DNA of 64,000 nucleotides from Gp6-AA40 sp963741135 (GCA_963741135.1 CAVUHC010000003.1:248001-312000); one strand, 5' to 3'. Shown: positions 53,372 through 64,000, counted from the first letter of the stretch. The notes: a model not told the origin generated them from the sequence alone. Program-made: numbers and translations.

Positions 53372-54660
53372 AGCGAGTTCTGCTGCTCGCGACGACGACT
53401 GGCTATCAGATTCGCTCGTTCGGCGAGGCGGCGGCGACGCTGGGCGTCGCGTCTCGTGTTCGCGAGCGACCGCTGCGATCAGCTCGAGGATCCGTGGTGG
53501 GACCAGGCGATTCCGATCCGCTTCCACGACGAGGCCGCATCGGTCCAGGCGATCGTGGCGGCGTTCGGAGCGCATCCTCCCGACGGGATTCTCGCGGTCG
53601 GCGATCGGCCCGTCGACCCTCGCCGCGCGACTGAACGACGCGTTCGGCCTTCCTGGCAATCCCGGTGTCCGCGGCGCTGGCGAGCCGCAACAAGCTCGCG
53701 AGCCGCCTGGCGCTCAAGGCCGCCGGATCTGCCGGCGCCGTGGTTTCACCCGCTGTCGCTCGACGCCGATCCGCTGCGAGCCGTCGCTCGCGGTCGCCTA
53801 TCCGGCGGTCGTCAAGCCGCTCGCGCTGTCGGGCAGCCGCGGCGTGATCCGCGTCAACACGACGGGCGAGTTCGTCTCAGCGTTCGAGCGGCTGCGCGCG
53901 CTGCTGGCGCAGCCCGACGTGCGCGTCGAGCGCGACGCCGCGCACGACACGCTGCTCGTCGAGTCGTTCATTCCCGGGACGCGAGTTCGCGGTCGAAGGG
54001 CGTGCTGACGGCGGGCGCGCTTCGCGTGTTCGCGATCTTCGACAAGCCCGATCCGCTCGACGGCCCCTTCTTCGAGGAGACGATCTACGTCACGCCATCG
54101 CGCGAGCATCGCGGACGTCCAGCAGCGGATCGTCGCGGCGGTGGCGCCGCGGCGTCGCGCGCTCGGCCTGCGCCACGGACCCGTGCACGCCGAGTGTCGC
54201 GTCAACGATCGCGGGGTCTTCGTGCTCGAGGTCGCGGCGCGGCCAATTGGCGGGCTCTGCTCGACGGCGCTCGGTTTCGTGTCTGCGGGCGGCGACCGCG
54301 CGTCGCTCGAGGAGGTGCTGCTGCGTCACGCGATCGGCGAGGACGTCGCCCGCTATTCGCGCGCGAACGCAGAGGCGTCGGGCGTGATGATGATTCCCGA
54401 TTCCGCATCGCGGCGATCTACAAAGGCGTCGACGGGGAGGATGCGGCGCGCGCGCGTCGCACGACGTCGACGGACGTTCGGATCACGGCCAAGCCGGACA
54501 CGATGCTCGTCCCGCTGCCGGAAGGGAGAAGCTATCTGGGATTCATCTTCGCGCGTGCGGCGGACGCCGCTCGAGGTGGAACGGGCGCTGCGCGCACGCG
54601 CACGCGCAGCTGCGGTTCGTGATCGATCGCGAGACATCGCTGGTAAGCGACCGGGCCTGA
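53368..54660 (+). CDS. ATP-grasp ligase-like protein, heavily frameshifted
   Basis: About 420 residues after repair. The start MKRVLLLATTTGYQIRSFGE (TTG at 53368) overlaps the radical SAM stop. ATP-grasp features are YPAVVKPLALSGSRGVIRVN (nucleotide-binding Lys and Ser/Gly loop), DTLLVESFIPG with EFAVEGVL, and HAECRVNDRGVFVLEVAARP (metal-binding Glu/Asn) followed by IGG. Such enzymes join a carboxylate to an amine or thiol through an acyl-phosphate. About nine frame changes occur, the highest density in the window. It probably acts in one pathway with the radical SAM protein. Its stop lies 6 bases from the convergent yggX stop. Confidence 0.75.
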
Positions 54661-54666
54661 GGCCGG

Positions 54667-54995
54667 CTACTTCGTCTGCTGCGGCACGTACCCGGGAGGC
54701 AGCGCCGCGCCTTCGCCGAAGAAGAAGTCCTCCATGTGCTTCGCCGATCAGTTCCTGCGCTTCCTTCTGCCACGGCATCAGGCGGTACTCGTTGAGGATC
54801 ATCTTCATCCGCTCTTCCCACAGCTTCCAGGCCTGTGCCGAGACGTTCTCGTAGATCCGCTGTCCCAGCTCGCCGGGCCACGGAGGGCGAGTCGAGGCCA
54901 GGCAGCTCTTTCTGAAACTTCACGCACATCACCATACGGCCGGTCTTGTTACCGACGACGGGTTGATTCTGGGGAGCGGGATCGCAATCAGCCAT
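54667..54995 (-). CDS. yggX: Probable Fe(2+)-trafficking protein (YggX), two frameshifts
   Basis: About 108 residues after repair. The YggX core is MVMCVKFQKELPGLDSP, then QRIYENVSAQAWKLWEERMK, MILNEYRLMPWQKEAQELIG and EHMEDFFFGEG. The conserved Cys near the start is needed for protection of Fe-S clusters. An extra N-terminal stretch (MADCDPAPQNQPVVGNKTGR) precedes the usual start, so the true start could be the Met before VMCVKF at about 54935. Single-base shifts lie near 54890 and 54738. An iron-sulfur maintenance protein beside a radical SAM gene fits, but may be coincidence. Confidence 0.82.
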
Positions 54996-55028
54996 GCGAG
55001 CCATCGTATAACTCCACCTCCCAAAGCC

Positions 55029-55054
55029 CAACTCCCAACCCGAGTCGGGAGTTG
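55029..55054. other. Small hairpin upstream of yggX
   Basis: CAACTCCC (55029-55036) and GGGAGTTG (55047-55054) pair perfectly around a 10-base loop, within a 298-bp gap between divergent genes. It could be part of a regulatory site; no T run follows on either side. Confidence 0.45.
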
Positions 55055-55293
55055 AGACAGTGGTCCGTATGGAAACCTCACGCATTTCTACCTCAACTGT
55101 AGGGATCCACGTCAGCAGCTTCGGGCATGGTTCGATCGACCGCCCTCCTGTAAACCACTGAGTGCTCAAGCACTTAGCTTTTCCTGACGGGCTGGCATCC
55201 GCCTTGTAACCCCGGCTGCCAACGCTGAATCGCGGATGCGATTCGCGACCGGTGATCGACCCATTGGTTGCTGATGTAACGAGGAGGAGTGCT

Positions 55294-55560
55294 GTGGACG
55301 GAGTGCGCAAGGAACGCCGCGGATTTGCTTCGATGTCCCCTGAAAAGCAGCGCGAGATCGCTAGCAAGGGCGGCCGCGCCGCTCACGAAAAGGGCACCGC
55401 CCACGAGTGGACACCCGACGAGGCCCGTAACGCGGGACGCAAGGGTGGACAGATCAGTCGCGGGGGGCGCGGACGTCTCATGCCGACCACGGCAGGAGAT
55501 GTGAATAACAATCTCGGTGGGGCTCCTGCTTCCGGCGCGGAGTCCCGCCGCGCGGACTAA
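55294..55560 (+). CDS. KGG-motif (Con-10 family) stress-induced protein
   Basis: An 88-residue hydrophilic protein with KGG-type repeats: FASMSPEKQREIASKGGRAA and WTPDEARNAGRKGGQISRGG, as in Con-10/GsiB-type general-stress proteins. It starts at GTG with AGGAGG about seven bases upstream; the frame is open further upstream without similarity. It is predicted to be intrinsically disordered. It is followed by an ACTCGACTCG word array. Confidence 0.83.
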   Translation: MDGVRKERRGFASMSPEKQREIASKGGRAAHEKGTAHEWTPDEARNAGRKGGQISRGGRGRLMPTTAGDVNNNLGGAPASGAESRRAD

Positions 55561-55570
55561 CGACTGTCGC

Positions 55571-55606
55571 ACGCGGCTCGACTCGACTCGACCCGACTCG
55601 ACCGGT
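55571..55606. repeat. Word array (ACTCG)n
   Basis: GGCTCGACTCGACTCGACCC and then GACTCGACCGG form a short 5-base tandem repeat between the KGG gene and the OmpA-family gene, just before the GTG of the latter. Confidence 0.7.
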
Positions 55607-55613
55607 TTGAGGT

Positions 55614-57330
55614 GTGCACGTGCGCATTTTGTGTTGCGGCCTGCTGCTCGCCGCGGCAGGAGTAGCCCCCGCCGCGGCGCAGACGTCGACCAATCAGCCC
55701 GCCAGTAGTACCCAGAACACCACGGAAACCAGGCCCGCGTTGCCGACCTTCTTCGGCGACACGGGTCTGTGGTTCGTTCCGACGGCGGATACGCTTCCGT
55801 CGCACCGCGCGTCCGTCAGTCTGTTCCGTGCGAACTTCGATCGGCGGCAAGGTCTCACCGACGTCAGCGACATCGGACTCACTGCGGCAATTGGACTGAC
55901 CGACAGCGTCGAACTCTTTGGATCGTGGAAGGTGGTTCGTCTTCGTCGCGGGGTGCGAAACCCGGTCTTCATCCCGTCCGACACCGCTTTTGGCGGCATC
56001 GATCCACAGTACCCGTACATGCGGCGTGGCTGGTCGAAAACGCTCGGCGGCCCGCCGATCGTTGGCGCCAAATTCAGCTTCATCTCCCAGTCGCGCGGCG
56101 ATGCGATGAGCCTCGCGCTTCGCCCTGTGGTTGAATTTCCCGGTGGTGCGGACTGGTCCGGCACCAATGAGCTGATTGGTCACATCGATCTGGTCGCGAG
56201 CCGCGAGTTGAAGAGCCGCGTCGAACTCACCGGTACGATCGGCGGAGTGCTCCGCGGGGATCCCGAGCCGTTCTCGGTCTCGGATGGCATGGCGTGGGGA
56301 GTCGGTGCCATCCTCGGCACGCGCTCCCGTTTTCGCGGCCTGATCGAGTGACGTCGGCGAATGGTCGTTCGACGAAAATGCGGTCACCCTCCAGCCCCCG
56401 TACCGCGGCGACGATGGCAGCATCGCGCCGCTTCTGAGTGGCATCCGCGACGATGCGCACATCAAGGTCGGCGCTGTGTTTCAGGCGAGGAATGGCATCT
56501 TCGTTCACGGGGGCGTCAATTTCAGCCAGAACACCGGCACGCACATGATCAACGGCAGGGATCAGACGAACAACCCGTGGGGTTTCGACGTTCGCGTCGG
56601 CTGGCATCCCGGCGTGAAGGTGTACGTGCCGCCGCCGCCCCCCGCGCCGGAGATCCGCGAGGTGATCCGGGAGGTTCCGGCCCCGGCACCACCGCCCGCG
56701 CCGGCGCCAAACCGTCCGCCGGTGTTCAACGGCCCAATCCAGGCGAATCCGCCGGTCCTCGAGCCGGGGCAAACGACGAATCTGAGCGCCCCCGCAACGG
56801 ATCCCGATGGCGACACGATCACCTATACGTGGAGCGCACCGGCAGGGTCGTTCAGCTCGCAGAACGGGATGAATACGATCTGGACGGCGCCGAACGCAGA
56901 GGGCAACTACCCATTGACCGTGGTCGCGTCGGACGGCCGCGGTGGCACCGCGACCAATTCGACCACCATCCCGGTGATGCGGCGCGCGCCGCTCGTGTTC
57001 GACGACGTGCACTTCGACTTCGACATGTCGAGCCTCAAGCCCGAGGCGATCAGGATCCTGGACGCTGCGGTGATGAGCCTGCAGGCGAACCCGCGTCTCA
57101 ACGTGACGATTGAGGGTCATACTGACAGCGTCGGCACCGCCGAATACAACCTGTCGCTTGGTGAGCGTCGCGCGAACGCGGTGCGCGACTACCTCCTCAA
57201 TCGCGGCATTGCGGCGGCGCGCCTGCGGACGGTGAGCTACGGCGAGGAGCGCCCGAAGGCTGACAACAGCACGCCCGAGGGACGCGCGATGAATCGCCGG
57301 GCCTCGTTCGTGACAATGACGATCCAGTAA
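55614..57330 (+). CDS. OmpA-family outer-membrane protein with N-terminal barrel, one frameshift
   Basis: About 572 residues after repair. The signal peptide (ILCCGLLLAAAGVAPAAAQ) leads into a beta-barrel-like region (TFFGDTGLWFVPTADTLPSH, VELTGTIGGVLRGDPEPF). A one-base insertion near 56350 separates it from VGEWSFDENAVTLQPPYRGD. A Pro-rich hinge (VPPPPPAPEIREV), an Ig/PKD-like segment (DPDGDTITYTWSAPAG) and a C-terminal OmpA peptidoglycan-binding domain follow (FDFDMSSLKPEA, IEGHTDSVGTAEYNLSLGER). It tethers the outer membrane to the wall. A GGGCAGCAGA hairpin lies after the stop. Confidence 0.87.
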
Positions 57331-57349
57331 GACAGCGGGCGTGGGCAGT

Positions 57350-57386
57350 GGGCAGCAGACAGTCGCGATACTGCGATCTGCTGCCC
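57350..57386 (+). terminator. Hairpin after the OmpA-family gene
   Basis: GGGCAGCAGA (57350-57359) and TCTGCTGCCC (57377-57386) are perfect reverse complements, and the 17-base loop has further pairing potential (TCGCG/TGCGA). No T run follows, so it may be a Rho-assisted end or an mRNA-stabilising stem. Confidence 0.5.
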
Positions 57387-57447
57387 GCTGCAGCTGCCTG
57401 CTGCAGGCTTCCGCCGAGTCGGCACCCTTCATGCTCTCGTCACGGTC

Positions 57448-57639
57448 ATGAGATTCCTGAAACTGTACCTCGTCGGTTATTTCATCCTGCTGCTAGGCGC
57501 CGGCCTTGCGCTCTGGCAGTCCGGAATCCTCCGGCAGATCCCCGGGATCTGGCTGGCCATCGGCGCGATTATCGCCGTCGGCTTCGGGATCATGCTGGCG
57601 GTCGCGTCGGGACGTCCGGCGGTTACGACACGCGAATAA
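57448..57639 (+). CDS. Small two-segment membrane protein
   Basis: A 63-residue protein starting MRFLKLYLVGYFILLLGAGL with two membrane segments (about residues 7-25 and 33-52) and a short polar end. The second segment reads WLAIGAIIAVGFGIMLAVAS. No family is recognised. It lies between the OmpA-family and TamA-type genes and may belong to the envelope assembly cluster. Confidence 0.6.
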   Translation: MRFLKLYLVGYFILLLGAGLALWQSGILRQIPGIWLAIGAIIAVGFGIMLAVASGRPAVTTRE

Positions 57640-57651
57640 GCGCGCTAGCCC

Positions 57652-57709
57652 GAGCGTGCTTTGGCATGACGTGTGTTACTGGACACGTCACCATGCCGGG
57701 AGCACGCTC
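57652..57709 (+). promoter_or_regulatory. Long hairpin containing the TamA-type start codon
   Basis: GAGCGTGCT (57652-57660) pairs with AGCACGCTC (57701-57709). Inside it GGCATG pairs with CATGCC and ACGTGT with ACACGT, leaving a small loop and a 3-base bulge. The T-rich CTTTTGTTCCGTTTTGCTCC follows. It looks like an intrinsic terminator for the small upstream gene, but the presumed tamA ATG (57693) lies inside the 3' arm, so translation would need the stem to open. Confidence 0.6.
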
Positions 57710-59565
57710 CTTTTGTTCCGTTTTGCTCCTCCTCGTTGCTCTGATAGCGGTCGGATGCAGGGAGCAGGGCGACATGACGATTCACAGTCTCGATTTCCAG
57801 GGCGTCAACCAAGTCGACAAGCAGGCGCTCGCGGCCGCACTGCAGACGAAAAAGGGATCGCGGCTGCCGTGGGGCCAGAAGACCTATTTCGATCGCCGCG
57901 CATTCGAAGCCGACCTCGAACGGATCCAGGCGTTCTATCGCGATCGCGGCTTCCCGGACGCGCGCATCAGTTCCTTCGACGTCAAGCTGAATGACAAGCA
58001 GGATCAGGTCGACGTCGTTGTCAACATCTCGGAAGGGCAGCCGACGCTCGTTGCCGCGATCGAGCTGACCGGCTTCGACGCACTGCCGCCCAAGGAACTG
58101 CGCAACCTGCGTGATTCGCTGCCATTGCAGCCGAACGAGCCGCTCGATCGGCAGCTCGCGGTCGCGTCGCGTGAGCGCGCGCTGAACGTGCTTCGCGATT
58201 ACGGCTACCCGTACGCGGAGGTGACGATCGCGCAGCAGGGCACCGAACAAAATCAGATCGCGGTTGCGTTCTCGGCGACGGCCGGCGCGCTGGCACACTT
58301 CGGTCCGGTCGAAATCGTGGGTGAAAAGAGCGTGGGCGACAACGTGATCCAGCGACAGCTCACCTTCAAGCCCGGGGACCTGTTCACACGCCGCGAGATG
58401 CGCGAGTCGCAGCGGAAGCTGTACCGCCTGGAGCTTTTCGAGTTTGCGAATGTCGAGTCGAAGGAGGACAAGGCCACCCAGTCTCCGGAAGTCCCGACGC
58501 GCGTCACGGTGGCTGAGGGAAAGCACCGCCGTTTGACGACGGGGCTCGGCTATGGATCGGAGGAGAAGGCGCGCGCGACCCTCCGGTGGGATCACGTGAA
58601 CTTTCTCGGCGGCGCGCGCCACGCGGGATTCGAGGGCAAGTGGTCGTCGCTCGATCGCGGTGTCCGCATCGACTACACCGAACCCTACTTTTTCGCTTCG
58701 CACTTCTCGATGAACGTCGAGGGGCGCGCGTGGAAGGCTGTCGAGCCGGTCTACTCGCTGGACTCGCTCGGCGGGCGCGTCACATTGCGCCATCAGGCCA
58801 ACTCGGTGAACTACTGGGCTGTCTCCCTCATCAACGAGTTCCAGCGCAGCAGCATCAGCAACGCCGGCCTCGAGGACTTCAAGATCCGCAACAACCTCAT
58901 TGCCCTGGGCCTCGATCCGCGCAACGGCACGACGCGCGGCACGACCGGAGCAATCGCGTTCGACATCAATCACAACACCACGAACAACATCCTCGACGCC
59001 AACCGCGGGTATGTCCTGGGCGGCGCATGTCGAGGAGGCGGGCAAGTGGCTGTGGGGCACCTACAACTACTGGGAGGTGAGCGGGGAGGCGCGCCACTAC
59101 GTGACCGTCGCGCGCCGGTTCGTGTACGCCAACCGGATCCACCTGGGCACGATTGACGCGCTGGGCAACGCGGCGAGCGTGCCGTTCTTCAAGCGTTATT
59201 TTCTCGGCGGCGCGACCAGCATCCGCGGATGGGGGCGGTTCGAGGTCAGCCCCTTGAGCGGCTTCGGCCTGCCGATCGGCGGCTTCACGATGCTCGAAGG
59301 ATCGTCGGAGGTCCGGATGCCGCTGGGCGGAAAGCTCGGGGGCGTGGCGTTCTTCGATTACGGCAATGTCTGGGCGGACTCGTTGAAGTTCAGCGGGGGC
59401 AACCTGCAATTTGCGGCCGGTCCAGGACTGCGGTACCTGACCCCGGTCGGCCCCGCCCGCGTCGACTTCGGTTACCAGCTGAATCGGATTCCGAACCTGC
59501 GGGTCAATGGGAAGCCCGAATCGCGTCACTGGCGCATCCACTTCAGCATCGGCCAAGCATTTTGA
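57693..59565 (+). CDS. TamA/BamA-like outer-membrane assembly protein, one frameshift
   Basis: About 623 residues after repair. The N terminus is lipoprotein-like (LLLLVALIAVGC, lipidatable Cys). POTRA-type domains follow (MTIHSLDFQGVNQVDKQALA, FYRDRGFPDARISSFDV, LNVLRDYGYPYAEVTI, VGDNVIQRQLTFKPGDLFTR). The C-terminal Omp85 barrel has FFKRYFLGGATSIRGWGRFE and LGGVAFFDYGNVW. The frame shifts once near 59028. The next gene encodes a TamB-type protein, so the two form the translocation and assembly module that inserts outer-membrane proteins or lipids. Confidence 0.88.
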
Positions 59566-59586
59566 AATGGTGAGTTCAGACTTTCC

Positions 59587-62500
59587 ATGTCGCTAACCCG
59601 CAGGTCCCTTCAGGTCTTCGCTTTCCTCTGCACCCTGATCGTCGGCACCACGTCGATGGCGGTGATCGTGACGCAGACGACCTGGTTCAAGGAATGGCTG
59701 CGAGGCTTCATCGTTCGCCAGGCCGACGACTACGTGAATGGCCGCCTGACGATTGGCCGCCTCGACGGCAACCTGTTCTTCGGCGTGGAGATGGAGGATG
59801 TCGACATCACGATGAACGGCAAGCCCGTGGTCGCGCTCAAGGATGTCGGCTTCGACTACAGCCTGCTGACGTTCATTCGCGGACACCTGGTCCTCGATCA
59901 CATCCGTCTCAACAAGCCGACGCTGCACGTGGAGAAGACGCCGAGGGGATGGAACCTCGGCGAGCTGGTGAAGGCGCAGACGCCGAATCCGAACACACCA
60001 AAGAACCGGAGGCCGATCGAGATCGGCGAGATCGGGATCAGTGACGGGACCCTGCATCTGGAGGGGCAGCCGGTGGGGACATCGGGCGTCGACGTCCCTA
60101 AGGTGCTCGACAAGATCGACGCCTCGATCAGCCTGTCCAGCGACGCGAACGAGCTGAAGGTGGCCATCGCGCACGTCGCGCTGCGAGGCAAGGATCCGGA
60201 TGTCGGGATCAACGATCTCTCGGGCATCATCCGGCGGCACGAGGACAGTTTCACGATTGAGAACCTGTCGCTGCGGACCGAGGAGACCTCGCTGCGCGTC
60301 GGCGGATCCGATCCGCGACATCGACAGCGGGAATCCGGTCATCAACCTGAAGGCGTCGTCGGACAAGTTTGCGATGAGGGAAGCCGCGACACTCGTGCCT
60401 GCGTTGCGCGGCTACGAGAATCTGCAGCCGGCGTTCGAGATCAACGCCAGCGGCCCGGCCGATCGCCTCGACGTCCAGCTGAACGTCCGCGAGAAAGAAG
60501 TCGGACACGTTGCCGGCAATCTCGTCATCGACGCACTGGGACCGGAGCGGCGGATTGCAGGCGAGGCCCAGACTGAGCACTTCAACGTTGGCGCGCTGGT
60601 CCGCGGCGCGACCGTGAAGACGGACGTCACGGGTCACGCGACGATGGACCTCGTGTTCCCGTCGGCAGAAATGCCGACGCGCGGGACCTACACGATGAAT
60701 GCCTCGAGGGCGGTCGTGGCCGGGTACGAGGCGCGCAACCTGCGAGCGAAGGGACGCATCGACGGGCGGCTCGTCACCGTGAACGCGGATGCCGCGGCGT
60801 ACGGCGGTCATGCCACTGCCGTCGGCACGGTCAGAGCGGAAGCGCCTTTGACGCTCGATCTCGAGGGACGCGCCACGAACGTCGATCTGCGCAACCTGCC
60901 GCCGCAGCTGAACGTACCTGGAGTGTCGAGCCAACTTCAGTTCAGCTACACGATCGCAGGACGCGGCCCGCTGCTGTCGGGTGACGTACAGATGGAAGAG
61001 TCCACGATTGCCGACGCGACGATCGCCCCCGGAACCATCGGCTCCTTCAAGATCGGCGGCGGTGCCCCGGAATACTCGGCAAAGGGCCAGGTGGCGAACC
61101 TCGATCTGCAGAAGATTGGTCGTGGGTTCAACATTCCCACGCTCGACACGGAGAAGTTCCAGAGTCGCATCAATGCAACCGCCTTCGATGCGAAAGGAGT
61201 CGGCGGCGGGCGGTATCCGCTGACGCTCGACGCAACCGGCACCCTGGTGGATTCCGAGATCTTCCGTGCAACCGTGCCGCACTTCGAGTTCACGACGAAC
61301 TTCGGCGGCGGCGACGCGCATGTCGTCTCGATGGGCGAGTTCACAGGCCTCGATCCCGCGGCGATCGTCGGGGACAACCGTGTGGCCGGCCGGGTCGATG
61401 GCGACGTCGATGTGAACCTCACGCTTCGCAACTACTCGGGTGGCGTCACCGTGGACTCAGTCGACGCGACCGGTCGCGTCAACGTGGGGCACTCCACTAT
61501 TGGCGGCCTCGATATCGACAAGGCGGTCGTCGACGGGACGTACACGAATCGCGCCGGCACGCTGAATGAGCTCGTAATCGACGGCCCCGATTTTCACGCG
61601 AACGGCAAGGGAGCCATCGCGTTGAACGACACGGGTTCCTCCAACCTGACGCTGCACCTGGATACGCCTGTCGCTCGATCGGCTAGCGCGAATCGTCGGT
61701 CTCGGCGAGGAACTCAGGGGCGCGGCGATCGTGGACGGGACCGTCACGGGCAACGGGCGCGAACTCAAGGCCCAGGGAACGCTCGACGGCAGCAACATCG
61801 GGTACGGCGAGAACAGCGCGCTCGACCTCGACAGCACTTTCGATGCGACGGTGCCGCAGCTCACGCTGGCTGACGCGACCATCCACGCGAAGTCGAGCGC
61901 GACGTTCCTGCAAGTCGCGGGACAGCAGGTCAACGAGCTGGTCGCGGACACGACCTACTCGCAGTCCAAGCTCGATTTCAACGCGGTCGCCAAGCAGGGG
62001 ATTCGTCAGCTGGCGGCCGGAGGCTCCATGATCGTGCACCCCGATCACCGGGAGATCCACGTCGGCAGTCTGGCGCTGCAGGCAGAGCAGATCGTATGGC
62101 GGACCGATCCAGCTTCGCACCCGACGATTCAGTACGGTAACAACCGCGTCGTGGTCGATGACATCAAGCTCGTGAACGCGCGACCAGCGGATCGAGGCCC
62201 AGGGTTCCGTCGGGTCAGCGAGCGACACGCTGCACGTCCAGGCTCAGAATGTCGACGTTGCACAACTCGACGCGCTGATGCTCGGCGACCAGCGTCTGAG
62301 CGGCCGCTTGAACGCCAATGCGACCGTGTCAGGGACTACTGCGTCGCCCCGCGTCGCCGGCGAGTTCACCCTTTCGCAAGGCGCTTTTCGCAACTTCAAG
62401 TTCGTCTCGTTTGGCGGAAAGGTCGACTACGCCGGGACGGGCCTCACCATGGACGTGCGGCTCGACCAGAATCCGCAGTCATGGGTCACCGCGAAGGGTT

Positions 62501-63963
62501 TCGCGCCTGTCACGCTGTTTCAGCCGACGCCGCCTGCGCTTGGCCACGATCACAGCGAGCCTCCAGCCGGCGAAGCCATCAACATCAAAGTCGCGAGCAG
62601 CCAGATCGATCTCGGCGTGGTCCAGGGATTCACCTCGTACGTGACGAACGTCACCGGCGTGATGCAGGCGAATTTCACGATCACTGGATCTGGATACGAC
62701 CCGCACCTCGATGGCGCCATCGACGTCAAGGGTGGCGCCTTCACCGCGCCCGGTCTCGGCATGTCCTACACGGGACTCGATACACGCATCGATCTGAAGC
62801 CGGATGCGGTCACGATCAGCCAGTTCAAAATCCTGGACGACGACAAGAATCCCTTGACTGTCGGTGGCAGCCTCGCGGTCCACGAAGGCGCCGTTGGCGC
62901 CGTGGACATCAAGGTGCAGTCGGACAACTTCAAGGTCGTCAAGAACCAGACTGCCGATGTGAAGTTCGACAGCGACATCCACGTCACCGGCACGGTCCGT
63001 GCGCCGAAGGTTGAAGGAGCGATTGAGGTCGGGCCGAGTACGATCGACGTCGCCGACCTTCTGGAAACCGCGACCTCTCGGGCGTACTCGACGACGGCGA
63101 CGGAGATCTCGCCCGCCGAATCGGCGGGGCCTGAGCCGACGACGCCGGCGATCCCGGGCATCTTCGATTCGCTCGAGGTGAGGCTGGCGCTGGCCATACC
63201 CGGCGACCTGCTGCTCAAGGGCAACAACATCAAGCCGGCCAATGCGCCAATCGATGTCGGCGACATGAACGCCTATGTCGGCGGGGCCGTCAACATCCTG
63301 AAGGCGCCGCAGGGGAAGATCCGGATCAGCGGCGAGGTGAACACGATCCGTGGCAGCTACAGCTTCCAGGGACGCCGGTTCGACATCCTGCGCGACGGCC
63401 GGATCCGCTTCCAGGGGAGCGACGTCATCGACCCGCTGATCGATCTGCAGGCACGACGCGTGATTTCTGGCGTCGAGACGTTCGTCCACGTGACCGGGAC
63501 GCTGCGGCAGCCGGAGCTCTCGTTCAGCAGCAATCCTCCACTGGAGGAGGCAGACATCCTGTCGCTGATCGTCTTCAACATGCCGATCAACGAGCTGGGC
63601 GAAGACCAGCAGGTCTCGCTTGCGCTTCGAGCCCAGGAGCTGGCTGGCGGCTACCTCGCGTCCGGGCTGTCGCGATCGATTGGGAACGCGCTGAACCTCG
63701 ACGAATTCGAGATCCAGGCGACGGGCGAACGCGGCCTCGGTCCGAGCGTGACGATCGGTCAGCAGATCGGCAGGGGAGCGTTCGTCCGGCTGCGCCAGGG
63801 ATTCGGCGCCGAGCAGGCGACCGAGTTCATCCTCGAGTACCAGCTGGCGCAGTACCTGCGGCTGCAGGGCACGCTCGCCGATGTGTCGGGCTCGACGCAG
63901 CGCAACACGTTCCGGCGCGTCGAGCGCGGGGGATTGGATCTCATCTTCTTCTTCAATTACTAA
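59587..63963 (+). CDS. TamB-type translocation/assembly protein (DUF490), three frameshifts
   Basis: About 1458 residues after repair. One N-terminal membrane segment (residues about 8-28) anchors it in the inner membrane, followed by AsmA-like repeats that build a hydrophobic beta-taco groove. The C-terminal DUF490 domain is clear: GEVNTIRGSYSFQGRRFDIL, FQGSDVIDPLIDLQARRVIS, NPPLEEADILSLIVFNMPIN and the final LDLIFFFNY. Single-base shifts occur near 60305, 61675 and 62190, with family sequence on both sides of each. It lies 21 bp after the TamA-type gene, its expected partner in moving lipids or proteins across the periplasm. Confidence 0.9.
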
Positions 63964-64000
63964 CGTCACCGTCTGCGGTCTACCGTGCTACCGTGACGTA

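Noticed and set aside
51954..54995. Programmed frameshifting in the radical SAM and ATP-grasp genes
   Set aside because: About sixteen shifts in 3 kb without a common slippery heptamer or stimulatory structure is not compatible with recoding.
55180..55215. Sigma-54 promoter (TGGCATCCGCCTTGT) before the KGG gene
   Set aside because: The -12 element lacks the GC dinucleotide at the required spacing; not convincing without experimental data.
62479..63969. 496-residue minus-strand open frame opposite the TamB gene
   Set aside because: The plus strand carries the conserved DUF490 domain; the antisense frame is compositional.
63964..64000. Start of another gene after the TamB gene
   Set aside because: Only 37 bases remain, with no start signal that can be judged.

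Overview
The window is about 64 kb of GC-rich, gene-dense bacterial DNA. The gene content points to an Acidobacteriota genome, probably of the Vicinamibacteria type: an acidobacterial-type VWFA protein, DUF5777 beta-barrel, alternative-complex-III-like quinol oxidoreductase, many GTG/TTG starts, and intergenic arrays of short degenerate words. This placement is inferred from family content, not from a marker gene. No rRNA, tRNA or CRISPR array was found. Layout: (1) 0.3-8.8 kb, a B3-type metallo-beta-lactamase-fold protein, then two complete succinate/fumarate:quinone oxidoreductases back to back (single-anchor SdhCAB, then four-subunit FrdABCD), separated by a structured leader and a small Cys/His/Asp-rich protein. 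(2) 8.9-13 kb, an M1 peptidase, lipoyl synthase, a UlaG-like hydrolase and a cupredoxin lipoprotein. (3) 13-20.6 kb, a minus-strand operon for a membrane quinol oxidoreductase of the ActABCD/Qrc superfamily: haem lipoprotein, beta-barrel, monohaem cytochrome c, pentahaem cytochrome, molybdopterin-type subunit, four-cluster Fe-S subunit, NrfD-type anchor, ActD and a terminal cupredoxin. Together regions 1 and 3 describe a quinone-based chain in which SDH/FRD exchanges electrons with quinone and the Act-like complex passes them to periplasmic cytochrome c or cupredoxin. (4) 20.8-26.5 kb, a sigma-54 response regulator with its histidine kinase, a ferredoxin and a TPR-aspartic protease. (5) 26.5-32.4 kb, an accessory island: three 139-bp palindromic repeats plus a half copy, an integron-integrase remnant, a VWFA protein, a winged-helix/TPR regulator, an unknown helical protein and a DUF4160-DUF2442 pair. 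(6) 32.4-51.9 kb, mostly housekeeping and envelope genes: a protease/propeller/barrel protein, ECF sigma with anti-sigma, TlpA, a CusF-Sco1 fusion, YheT, two DinB proteins, LemA with a TPM protein, YvcK, a stand-alone LigD 3'-phosphoesterase and a peptide transporter. (7) 51.9-55 kb, a radical SAM protein with a CCAEP tail overlapping an ATP-grasp ligase gene, then YggX. (8) 55.3-64 kb, a KGG-motif stress protein, an OmpA-family protein and the outer-membrane pair TamA/TamB. Two cautions apply. First, about eighteen genes carry single-base frameshifts, densest at 52-55 kb, with recognisable protein continuing in the next frame; they look like uncorrected sequencing indels, so coordinates given for such genes span the whole repaired gene. 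Second, several families of palindromic word arrays and larger hairpin elements lie between genes and sometimes run into coding sequence, where they supply start regions, signal peptides, tails or stop codons. The most interesting points for follow-up are the 139-bp repeat family with the integrase remnant, the radical SAM CCAEP/ATP-grasp pair, the structured leader at 5.1 kb, and the dispersed palindromes.
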